Assembly: GCF_036346855.1 (NCBI RefSeq)
Contig: NZ_CP107841.1
Location: forward strand, 1,240,001 to 1,304,000
DNA from: Streptomyces europaeiscabiei
GTDB taxonomy: Bacteria; Actinomycetota; Actinomycetes; Streptomycetales; Streptomycetaceae
Direction: 5' to 3'
DNA length: 64,000 nt
Below are positions 37,714-45,111 of this stretch, one piece after another (the first letter of the stretch is position 1; every line of letters starts with the position of its first letter). The position numbers were made by a program, and so were the translations under genes. Below the pieces are notes generated by a model. The model was not told where the DNA came from. It ran no database searches and saw only the letters and a list, made by a program, of their open reading frames with translations.

Positions 37714-38775
37714 TCACCGTGTGCCTCGTCCGCCTGTACGGGAACGGTGGCGGTCCTTGGCATCGAACACCGCCAAGGACAGCGCCCCAGGCAGAAGCGC
37801 TCGCTCCAGCGGGCGTAGGAGTGTGTCTTCCAGGCCTCCCAGCGCTTCGGCGAGCTCCTCCGAAACATCCCGTGTGATCTCCTCCGCCACAGCGTCCACC
37901 GGAGTGCGGGGGCCCAACTTGCTGACCACGGCGGCCGCGCGAGCGGGAGTGAGGAGTGCCGAGGCCTGGGCCAGGAGCCAGGCGGGAACCCCGGCCGCTC
38001 CCTGCGGCGGCGGCAGATAGGGACGTGCGCCGTCGAACCGCTCGTCCTCCGCGAAAGACTTTTGCTTCACCTTGACAACAGGACGTATACCTGTGCACGC
38101 AGCCTTCGTCTCCGACCATTCGTCGGCTGGCTTGAGGACGTACCCTTCGGCAAGATTGTCTGCCAACTCGGGCAGCTCAAAGAGGGCTGGGACCCTTGTG
38201 GGGAAGGCACACGGCAGATCCTGGAGCTTGTTCAGCGCACCGTTCCCCAGAGCGGGAGGACAGACGAGCCCTGCGGCGGCCGCGGCGTCACGTAGAGCAC
38301 GGTCAGAGATCCAGCGGCGTCCCTCGGTCGTCTCGACCGAGGCGTCGAATGGCAGCCACTGCAGGCCCGGCGCGTACCACACACCCGTCTGCACTGGCTC
38401 GGCCCCGGCGATGGCGGGAACATCCGGGTGCGGATAGCTTCCACCGGCCAGCTCACCGTAGACCGTCACCATCGCAGCGTCGCCCCACGAACCGTGCAGT
38501 GCGGAAGCGAAACGGGCCGCCGCTACCGACAGCACCGGCCAAATTCTGCTCACGCCGAAGAAACCGTCCAGCGCATCATCGCCCAACAGCTCACGCCGCT
38601 TCGCCGGACGAACCCCCGTGCCATCACACACCACCGCAAAGTGCGCTCCATGCACTTTTTCCACCGCGACCCACTCCCGGACTCCGGACACGCCAAGCCC
38701 TCCCCTTGCAGAGATCTTGGGATACGGCCGTAGTGCGGGACCCGCAGACGCAGCATCGAGCATGAGGAGGATCAT
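37714..38775 (-). CDS. Rnl2-like RNA ligase
   Basis: ATG at 38775 is the likeliest start (353 residues); the frame is open to 38955 and the ribosome site is weak (GCAGG). Nucleotidyltransferase motifs are all visible: motif I EKVHGAHFAV (adenylated Lys) near residue 40, motif III VTVYGELAGG, motif IV EGYVLKP and motif V VVKVKQKSF. PYPKISARG ahead of motif I is typical of the T4 Rnl2/Pnkp-associated family. A helical C-terminal domain follows. Rnl2 enzymes join nicked or broken RNA using ATP. No kinase/phosphatase partner or RNA-damaging toxin is seen next to it, so its role (RNA repair, phage defence) is open. Confidence 0.8.
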   Translation of the reverse strand: MILLMLDAASAGPALRPYPKISARGGLGVSGVREWVAVEKVHGAHFAVVCDGTGVRPAKRRELLGDDALDGFFGVSRIWPVLSVAAARFASALHGSWGDAAMVTVYGELAGGSYPHPDVPAIAGAEPVQTGVWYAPGLQWLPFDASVETTEGRRWISDRALRDAAAAAGLVCPPALGNGALNKLQDLPCAFPTRVPALFELPELADNLAEGYVLKPADEWSETKAACTGIRPVVKVKQKSFAEDERFDGARPYLPPPQGAAGVPAWLLAQASALLTPARAAAVVSKLGPRTPVDAVAEEITRDVSEELAEALGGLEDTLLRPLERALLPGALSLAVFDAKDRHRSRTGGRGTR

Positions 38776-38988
38776 CGCTGCCTGCCCAGCCCCGGGCAAC
38801 CAGAATTCACCGCGACAACTCCGAATGATCAACCCATGCGAGGCAGCTGCAGCTGTCCTTGCAACTCGACGGGCACCTGAAGACCCAGTGACCTTCGGTT
38901 GCGTCCAGGGAAGTGGTGTACGGGTTCGACCTGATCCGGGGGTTTGCTCCGGCATCGGGATGGTGCCCGCATAGACGAACGGCCACCG

Positions 38989-39029
38989 GCTGATCTTTCA
39001 AGACGACCAAGTCTTTGAAGGAGATCAGC
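38989..39029 (+). promoter_or_regulatory. Hairpin that covers the IS256 transposase ribosome binding site
   Basis: GCTGATCTTTCAAGAC (38989-39004) can pair with GTCTTTGAAGGAGATCAGC (39011-39029) with small bulges. The second arm contains the AAGGAG site for the ATG at 39033. IS elements commonly hide the ribosome site this way to stop translation from outside transcripts. Confidence 0.55.
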
Positions 39030-39032
39030 ACG

Positions 39033-39805
39033 ATGACCGCACCCGACAGTCTGCCCCTGCACGCCCTTGCCGAGGACAATCTCGCCTCGGCGAGTCCGGA
39101 CCCGCGGCGCGCGATGGTCAAGACGTTCGCCGACGCGCTCATGGCGGCGGAGGCCGACACCCTCTGCAACGCCGAGTACGGGCAGGTCAGCGAGGAACGC
39201 GTCAACCACCGCAACGGCTATCGCCCGCGCGAGTGGGACACGAGGGCCGGGACCGTCGAGCTCGCCGTTCCCAAGCTCAGGCAGGGCAGTTACTTCCCGC
39301 ACTGGCTCCTCGAACGCCGCCGCCGGGCCGAGCAGGCCCTCATCTCGGTGGTCGCCACCGCCTACCTGCTGGGTGTCTCCACTCGCCGGGTCGAGAAGCT
39401 CGCCAAGTCACTCGGCGTCACCCAGCTGTCGAAGTCCCAGGTCAGCGTGATGGCCAAGCACCTGGACGAACAGGTCGCCGCCTTCCGCAACCGGCCCCTG
39501 GACGCCGGCCCGTACTCGTTCGTCTGGATCGATGCCCTGACCCAGAAGGTCCGCGAAGGCGGCCGCATCATCAACGTCCACGCCCTGATCGCGGTCGGCG
39601 TCAACGCCGACGGACACCGCGAGATCCTCGCCTGGACGTCGCAACCGCCGAGGACGGCGCGGGCTGGCTCGCCTTTCTGCGTTCTCTGATCGCCCGCGGC
39701 CTGTCCGGCGTCCAGCTCGTCATCTCCGACGCACACGCCGGCCTGGTCAACGCGATCGGGGCGGTGCTGCCCGGCGCGTCCTGGCAGCGCTGCCGCACCC
39801 ACTGA
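39033..39805 (+). pseudogene. IS256-family transposase, 5' part (frameshifted and split)
   Basis: The start is ATG at 39033 (AAGGAG nine bases upstream). NHRNGYRPREWDTRAGTVEL, then YLLGVSTRRVEKLAKSLG, then YSFVWIDALTQKVREGG carry the N-terminal domain and first catalytic Asp region of IS256 transposases. Near 39630 one G is missing (CTCGCCTGG instead of CTCGGCCTGG). The protein continues in the next frame as LDVATAEDGAGWLAFLRSLI, QLVISDAHAGL and WQRCRTH. There an ISAzo13-like element interrupts it; the continuation YARNLLSQVPKSAQ is found at 44122. Confidence 0.85.
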
Positions 39806-39828
39806 AGCCGTCAAGAATCAACCTGTTG
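39804..39828 (+). repeat. ISAzo13-like element, left inverted repeat
   Basis: It begins GAAGCCGTCAAGAATCAAC, 30 bases ahead of the transposase ATG's -1 region, and pairs with the right repeat at 44097-44121 (20/25). Confidence 0.8.
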
Positions 39829-39857
39829 CTTCGCGGTCAGCGGCTCGTTGGCCTGGT

Positions 39858-40841
39858 ATGGCGATCACGGAGGAGTTGCTGTCCCAACTCGACCACCGTT
39901 TCGCGGTGTTGCTGCCGCATCTGAACGAGCGTCAGCGGCGTCTGATGTTGGCGCAGGAGGCGCGACTGCTCGGACACGGTGGGGTACGGGCCGTGGCGCG
40001 GCTGGCCGGAGTGAGCGAGACCACGGTCCGCAGCGGTGTGTTCGAGCTGGAGGCCGGTGAGGATCCGCTGCGGGACGGCTGTGTCCGGCGCCCCGGGGGT
40101 GGCCGCAAGTTGGCCGAGGAACAGGATCCTTGCCTGGTTCCGGCGTTGCTGAAGCTGGTGGAGCCGGACGAACGGGGCGATCCGATGTCACCGCTGCGCT
40201 GGACCACCAAGTCCCTGCGCAACCTCGCCGAGGAGCTGACCAGGCAGGGACACCCGATCTCCGCCCCGACGGTCGGTCGGCTGCTGAGAGAGCAGGGTTT
40301 CAGTCTGCAGACCAGCGCCAAGACGCTGGAGGGCAAGCAACACCCCGACCGGGACGCACAGTTCCGCTACATCAACGAACAGGTCAAAGAGCACCAGTCC
40401 GGCGGTCAGCCGGTGATCAGTATCGATGCCAAGAAGAAGGAGCAGATAGGACAGCTGCCGAACCCCGGGCGGCAATGGCGCCCCGCAGGCGATCCGGTGC
40501 AGGTCGAAGACCACAGCTTCTACTTCATCGGCCCCGACGTCGACGTGGCGATACCCTTCGGCATCTACGATCTGGCCCACGACAGCGGCTGGGTGAACGT
40601 CGGTACCGATCACGACACCTCGGTGTTCGCCGTCGAGTCGATCCGCCGCTGGTGGCGGGCCCGTGGCCGGGTGGACCACCCGGATGCCGACAGGTTGTTG
40701 ATAACCGCGGACTGCGGAGGGTCCAACAGCTACCGCTACCGGTTGTGGAAGGCCGAACTCGCCGCGTCCGCCGCCCAGACGGGTCTCACGGTGAGCGTCT
40801 GTCACTTTCCGCCGGGCACTTCGAAATGGAACAAAATCGAG
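39858..40841 (+). CDS. ISAzo13-family transposase, 5' exon
   Basis: The 328 codons from ATG at 39858 to the intron. The helix-turn-helix region AVARLAGVSETTVRSGVFEL is followed by RWTTKSLRNLAEELTRQG. Catalytic DDE residues are in PVISIDAKKKEQIG (first Asp), LLITADCGGSNSYR (second Asp) and TSKWNKIE (Glu). The exon ends exactly after the GAG codon of the catalytic glutamate. Without splicing the frame runs 43 codons into the intron and stops at 40970, giving a protein lacking its C-terminus. With splicing it continues at 43007 with HRLFSHISMNWRG, the expected family sequence. Confidence 0.85.
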
Positions 40842-41444
40842 GTGCGCCACGAGGCGTCACTGTTACCGGGCAGGGGTGAAAGAACCCTGCCGCCGGGCTG
40901 TCGCAGCAGCCCGGTGAAGCTGAGGGCAGCCGATCCGTGGAGACGCACGGAGAGGTGGGAGCAGCCCTGACAACGACGGAGCGCGTCGGTACTTCCAGAC
41001 GGCGCGTGTCCGGCAAGCAAGACGAGACGCCGTACGAGAGGAACCAGTGCCTGACGTCCCGTAAGTGTTCCACCGGCTCCAATCTGGAGGATATGGGCCG
41101 GGTGCAGCGCACGCCGCCTTCTCGTGGGCGGCGACTTCGAAGCCGGTCTTTCGATGCTGGTGAGGAGGCCACGCTGAATGCCTGCGGCGTAGGTGTGGCG
41201 ATGCTGTCGGGGTAGAGCTGGGCGGCTCACTCGTCGACCGGAGAGTGGTGAACGTGGGAAGCGTGCTGGAGGCGCCCTTCCCGGCTGACATCCAGTCAGC
41301 CGGTGGGCAGGCCCGTTGTCGGCCGACGGCTCCAGGACGTGGCGGAGGCCCCGTAGTAGTCCGAGCGCACGAGAGGTGCGCACATGGCGAAGGGGGCCAG
41401 CAAGTCAGTGGCCGAAGTACTGGAAGACCAGGAGGTTTTCGCCG

Positions 41445-42875
41445 GTGAATACCGACGAACTTGAGGCCGTCACGTATGTGGCGGAGCGACGGGTACTGGA
41501 GATCCAGACCAAGCTGCACCGTTGGGCCCGTGATGATCCTCATCGCAGGTTCGAGGATCTGTTCAACCTTGTCGCCGATCCCGCGTTCCTGCTGGTCGCG
41601 TGGGATCGGGTGCGGGGCAACAGGGGTGCGAAGACCGCCGGGGTGGATGGCCGTACTGCGGCCTCCATCGTGGAGCGGACGGGCGTCGAGGAGTTCCTCG
41701 GCGGGCTGCGGGACAGCATCAAGGACCGTAGTTTCCGTCCGCTGCCGGTGCGGGAGCGGATGATCCCCAAGCCGGGGGGCAAGTTGCGCCGGCTGGGGAT
41801 CGCCACGATCGCGGACCGGGTGGTGCAGGCATCCCTGAAGCTGGTGCTGGAGCCGATCTTCGAGACGGATTTCCTCCCGTGCTCCTACGGGTTCCGTCCG
41901 AACCGCCGGGCTCATGACGCGGTGGCCGAGGTGCGCTTCTTCACGTCCAAGTCATATGAGTGGATCGTGGAGGGTGACATCAAAGCCTGCTTCGACGAGA
42001 TTTCACACTCCGCTCTGATGGATCGGGTGCGCAATCGCGTCGGGGACAACCGCGTCCTGGCCATGGTGAAGGCGTTCTTGAAGTCGGGCATCCTCGGGGA
42101 GGATCGCCTGCTTCGGGAGACCACCGCCGGTACCCCACAGGGTTCGATTCTCTCGCCGTTGATGAGCAACGTGGCGCTGTCGGTCCTGGACGAGTACATC
42201 GCCCAGTCACCGGGAGGGCCGGGGTCCACGCCCTGGGCGAGGGCCAAGCGGCGTCGTCAAGGTCTCCCCAACTACCGGCTTTCCAGGTACGCGGACGACT
42301 GGTGCCTGATGGTCTCCGGCACCAAGGACGACGCCGAAGCTCTGCGCGAGGAGATCGCGGAGGTGTTGTCCACGATGGGTTTGCGCCTGTCCGTGGAGAA
42401 GACTTTGATCACCCATATCGACGAGGGGCTGGACTTCCTCGGGTGGCACATCCAGCGCCACCGCAAACGGGGCTCCAGCCGCAGCTACGTCTACACCTAT
42501 CCCTCGCGCAAGGCCCTCAAGGCCGCGATGGACAAGGTCAAGACGATCCGCCGCGGAACAGCCACCGGCCTGCCGCTGGACGAACTGCTCATCCAGATCA
42601 ACAAGATGCTGTTCGGCTGGTGCATGTACTTCCGCCCCGGGGTGTCCAGCGCGACCTTCCAGTACCTCAGCTCGTACACATGGAGCCAGGTCATGAAATG
42701 GCTGCGCCGCAAACACCACCGGATCAACAGGAAGGACCTCCGCCGCCGCTACTGCGGTGGAGGTTGGTGGCCATCAGGAGAGGAACGGACATTGTTCGAT
42801 CCCGGCAAAGTGCGCACCACGCGCTACCGATACCGGGGAACGGTCATCCCTTCACCCTGGCCGACCACCGGATGA
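41445..42875 (+). CDS. ltrA: Group II intron reverse transcriptase/maturase
   Basis: The start is GTG at 41445, with GGAGG nine bases upstream, giving 476 residues; the frame is open to 41316 without a signal. RT blocks are clear: RRLGIATIADRVVQASLKLV (RT2), YGFRPNRRAHDAV (RT2a/3), DIKACFDEI (first catalytic Asp), GTPQGSILSPLMSNVAL (RT4) and RYADDWCLM (YADD, RT5). The maturase X domain follows (INKMLFGWCMYFRPG, QVMKWLRRKHHRINRKDL). No HNH endonuclease domain is present, so target-primed insertion would rely on other primers. It splices and mobilises its host intron. Confidence 0.93.
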   Translation: MNTDELEAVTYVAERRVLEIQTKLHRWARDDPHRRFEDLFNLVADPAFLLVAWDRVRGNRGAKTAGVDGRTAASIVERTGVEEFLGGLRDSIKDRSFRPLPVRERMIPKPGGKLRRLGIATIADRVVQASLKLVLEPIFETDFLPCSYGFRPNRRAHDAVAEVRFFTSKSYEWIVEGDIKACFDEISHSALMDRVRNRVGDNRVLAMVKAFLKSGILGEDRLLRETTAGTPQGSILSPLMSNVALSVLDEYIAQSPGGPGSTPWARAKRRRQGLPNYRLSRYADDWCLMVSGTKDDAEALREEIAEVLSTMGLRLSVEKTLITHIDEGLDFLGWHIQRHRKRGSSRSYVYTYPSRKALKAAMDKVKTIRRGTATGLPLDELLIQINKMLFGWCMYFRPGVSSATFQYLSSYTWSQVMKWLRRKHHRINRKDLRRRYCGGGWWPSGEERTLFDPGKVRTTRYRYRGTVIPSPWPTTG

Positions 42876-42907
42876 AGACAACTGTCCATGGTTGAACGGG
42901 ACTTGTG

Positions 42908-42944
42908 GAGCGCCCGGTGCCGTGAGAGCGGCACGCCGGGTGCG
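42908..42944 (+). ncRNA. Group II intron domain V
   Basis: GAGCGCCCGGTGCCGT, tetraloop GAGA, then GCGGCACGCCGGGTGCG fold into the short conserved hairpin with the catalytic AGC triad at 42909-42911 and a GNRA loop. A two-base CG bulge interrupts the 3' strand as expected. Domain VI should follow (about 42945-43000). Confidence 0.8.
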
Positions 42945-43006
42945 GGAAGCGGCTCCGGGGAAACGGCTCGATCGAAAGACGAGACCGCGCCCCGGGCCGA
43001 CTTCAC

Positions 43007-44107
43007 CACCGGCTGTTCTCCCACATCTCCATGAACTGGCGTGGCAGGCCCCTGACCAGCCACGAAGTCGTGGTCAACAGCATCGCCGCGACCCGCACCC
43101 GCACCGGCCTGCGCGTTCACGCCGAGTTGGACACCGGGTCCTACCCGGTGGGAATCTCCGTCAGCCGCGAGCACCTGCGCTCACTGCCGATCACACACCA
43201 TGACCGGCACGGATCCTGGAACTACACGATCGCCCCGGTCAACACCACCGGCGACTGCGCGATCAACACCAGCGATCGCGACCACACCAGGTCACAGGTC
43301 CTGGCGATGCTCGCCGACCCGCGTCTGAGCGGCATGACCTCACCCGAACTGGACGCACTGTGCGCCCAGTTGGCTCCCGCGCAGGCCGCCCAGGCCGAAC
43401 AGCGCAAGTTCCAGCAGCGCGGCGGCCGACGCCTGCAGGCCCCCGGAGCACACGGCAAACCCCTGCTCTCGAACGCCGACCGCACCCTCATCACCGTGAT
43501 CTACCTGCGCCGCGTCTGCTCCCAGAAGGTTCTGGTCGACCTGCTCGCCATCAACCCGGTCACCATCGGCAAGGCCATCGGCGAGACGCGCCCACTCATG
43601 GACGCCCAGAAGATCACCGTCTCGCAGACCGCGCACTACTTCTCCTCCGCCCAGGAACTGCACGACTGGGCGCAGGACGGCGCGACCACCAGCCGAATGG
43701 ATCTCTCCCAGACTCTGTCCCACCCCACCCTCACCGGCATGCCCCGCCCGGACTTCCAGGCGCTGATCGACCGGATCACCGTGCCCTACCAGGCCGCGCT
43801 CGAACGACGCCGGCATCACCAGCGCGGCGGCGCCCGGCGTCCGGGAACCCGTGGCGGCGTCTTCCGCCAAAAGATCACTGACGCGGACCGGATCCTGGCG
43901 ACGGTCCTCTCGCAGCGAGATCTATGCAACCAGCAGACCCTGGCCGACTTGTTCGGTGTCAGCCGCGGCACCATCCGTAACGCCATCGAGGATGTCCGTC
44001 CCCTCCTCGAACAAGACCCGTACGTCCCGATGCCCGCCGAACGACGCTTCGCCACGGCCGCCGACGTACTCGCATCCGTCACAGAAGACAGGGAAACACC
44101 ATGTTGA
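43007..44107 (+). CDS. ISAzo13-family transposase, 3' exon with a duplicated C-terminal module
   Basis: Continues the 5' exon in frame: HRLFSHISMNWRGRPLTSHE, then HAELDTGSYPVGI complete the DDE domain of the family. Beyond about residue 100 of this exon the protein is longer than the core transposase. It carries two similar blocks, RKFQQRGGRRLQ...LSNADRTLITVIYLRRVCSQKV and RRRHHQRGGARRP...ITDADRILATVLSQRDLCNQQT, each followed by a helix-turn-helix-like LADLFGVSRGTIRNAIEDVR or LVDLLAINPVTIGKAIGETR. Together the two exons give about 694 residues. The stop lies 14 bases before the right element end. Confidence 0.8.
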   Translation, partial: HRLFSHISMNWRGRPLTSHEVVVNSIAATRTRTGLRVHAELDTGSYPVGISVSREHLRSLPITHHDRHGSWNYTIAPVNTTGDCAINTSDRDHTRSQVLAMLADPRLSGMTSPELDALCAQLAPAQAAQAEQRKFQQRGGRRLQAPGAHGKPLLSNADRTLITVIYLRRVCSQKVLVDLLAINPVTIGKAIGETRPLMDAQKITVSQTAHYFSSAQELHDWAQDGATTSRMDLSQTLSHPTLTGMPRPDFQALIDRITVPYQAALERRRHHQRGGARRPGTRGGVFRQKITDADRILATVLSQRDLCNQQTLADLFGVSRGTIRNAIEDVRPLLEQDPYVPMPAERRFATAADVLASVTEDRETPC

Positions 44108-44121
44108 ATCCTTACGGCTTC
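44097..44121 (-). repeat. ISAzo13-like element, right inverted repeat
   Basis: Its reverse complement begins GAAGCCGTAAGGATTCAAC and matches the left repeat at 20 of 25 positions. The ACT that follows (44122-44124) duplicates 39801-39803. Confidence 0.8.
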
Positions 44122-44190
44122 ACTACGCAAGAAACTTGCTGAGCCAGGTGCCGAAGTCAGCTCAGCCGTGGGTGGCCACCCTGCTGCGGA
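44122..44190 (+). pseudogene. IS256-family transposase, continuation fragment
   Basis: Together with the ACT duplication this reads YARNLLSQVPKSAQPWVATL and LR, the sequence expected directly after RCRTH at 39802. The homology ends near 44190, where normal members continue for about 150 more residues. The IS256 copy was therefore also 3'-truncated, next to the end of the hydroxyacyl-CoA dehydrogenase gene. Confidence 0.8.
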
Positions 44191-44223
44191 GCGATCACGC
44201 CGCGTACTTCCTGTGTCATGTGG

Positions 44224-45111
44224 TCAGTTGCCCTTCTCGGAGTAGTCGTGGAAGCCGCGGCCGGATTTACGGCCGAGCAGACCGGCCTCCACCATGCGCT
44301 GCAGCAGGGGCGGCGGGGCGTGCTGCGGGTCCTTGAAGTCCGCGTACATCGCGTCGGCGATGGCGGTGAGGGTGTCCAGGCCGATCAGGTCGGCCAGGCT
44401 CAGCGGGCCGATGGGGTGTGCGCAGCCGAGGACCATGCCGGTGTCGATGTCGTCCGCGGAGGCATGGCCCGACTCCAGCATCCGGATCGCGGAGAGCAGG
44501 TAGGGCACCAGCAGGGCGTTCACCACGAACCCGGCCCGGTCCTGGGCCCGTATCACCTTCTTGCCGAGCACCCGGGTGACGAAGTGCTCGGCTCGGAGCT
44601 GGGTCTGAGGAGCGGTCAACAGTGACGGAACGATCTCCACCAGTTCCAGCACCGGCACCGGGTTGAAGAAGTGCACTCCGATCACCTGATGCGGGCGTGC
44701 CGTGGCCATGCCCAGTTTCATGATGGGCAGGGAAGAGGTGTTCGACGCGAGCAGCGCGTCCTCGCGGGTGACGACCCGGTCGAGCTCGGCGAACAGCGCG
44801 ACCTTGACCTTCTCGTCCTCCGTCGCCGCCTCCACCACCAGGTCCCGGTCGGCCAGGTCCGCCAGGTCGGTGGTGACCCGCACCCGGTCGAGGGCGGCGT
44901 CGCGTTCCGTCCCGGAGAGTTTGCCACGCCGTACGCCGCGCTCCAGCGAGCCGGCGATCCGGGACCGGCCGGCCTCGGCGGCGTGCGCGCTCACCTCGTG
45001 CACGACCACGTCCAGCCCGGCCCGGGCGCAGACCTCGGCGATACCCGCGCCCATCAGACCGCAGCCGACGACACCGACGCGGCGGATACCGGGCGACGGC
45101 CCATCACTCAC
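44224..45111 (-). CDS. 3-hydroxyacyl-CoA (3-hydroxybutyryl-CoA type) dehydrogenase
   Basis: The start is GTG at 45111, overlapping the acyl-CoA dehydrogenase stop by four bases; 295 residues, the usual length. VGVVGCGLMGAGIAEVCARA is the NAD-binding GxGxxG motif. SNTSSLPIMKLG and the catalytic His in GVHFFNPVPVLELVEIV are present, with GFVVNALLVPYL and HPIGPLSLADLIGLD in the C-terminal domain. It oxidises a 3-hydroxyacyl-CoA to the 3-oxoacyl-CoA. It is the last gene of the 52380-44224 operon. A thiolase and enoyl-CoA hydratase are not in the cluster. Confidence 0.9.
   Translation of the reverse strand: MSDGPSPGIRRVGVVGCGLMGAGIAEVCARAGLDVVVHEVSAHAAEAGRSRIAGSLERGVRRGKLSGTERDAALDRVRVTTDLADLADRDLVVEAATEDEKVKVALFAELDRVVTREDALLASNTSSLPIMKLGMATARPHQVIGVHFFNPVPVLELVEIVPSLLTAPQTQLRAEHFVTRVLGKKVIRAQDRAGFVVNALLVPYLLSAIRMLESGHASADDIDTGMVLGCAHPIGPLSLADLIGLDTLTAIADAMYADFKDPQHAPPPLLQRMVEAGLLGRKSGRGFHDYSEKGN

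Larger units (their letters stand above)
40842..43006 (+). mobile_element. Group II intron (2165 bp)
   Basis: The 5' boundary is GTGCG at 40842, the group II consensus, directly after the transposase GAG codon. The 3' boundary, ending ...CTTCAC at 43006, restores the transposase frame with CACCGGCTG. A domain V hairpin lies near the 3' end (42908-42944) and a reverse transcriptase ORF fills domain IV. The long structured 5' part (40842-41440) has no gene except a 26-codon ORF from 41383. Boundaries come from frame restoration plus consensus; lariat and EBS/IBS pairings were not derived. Confidence 0.88.
39804..44121 (+). mobile_element. ISAzo13-like insertion sequence, itself carrying a group II intron
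   Basis: The left end (39804-39828, GAAGCCGT...) matches the reverse complement of the right end (44097-44121) at 20 of 25 positions. The flanks are ACT (39801-39803) and ACT (44122-44124). Removing the element and one ACT restores the IS256 transposase frame exactly (RCRTH joined to YARNLL). Inside are a two-part transposase gene (39858-40841 and 43007-44107) and the intron at 40842-43006. Confidence 0.88.

Noticed and set aside
39015..39689. Programmed frameshift producing a full IS256 transposase
   Set aside because: The shift site lacks a slippery heptamer and looks like a single missing G in a CTCGGCCTGG context; the gene is also interrupted and truncated.
41316..41444. Upstream part of the reverse transcriptase frame as coding
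   Set aside because: Arg/Ser-rich filler in the structured 5' intron region; GTG at 41445 has GGAGG and begins the conserved N-terminus.
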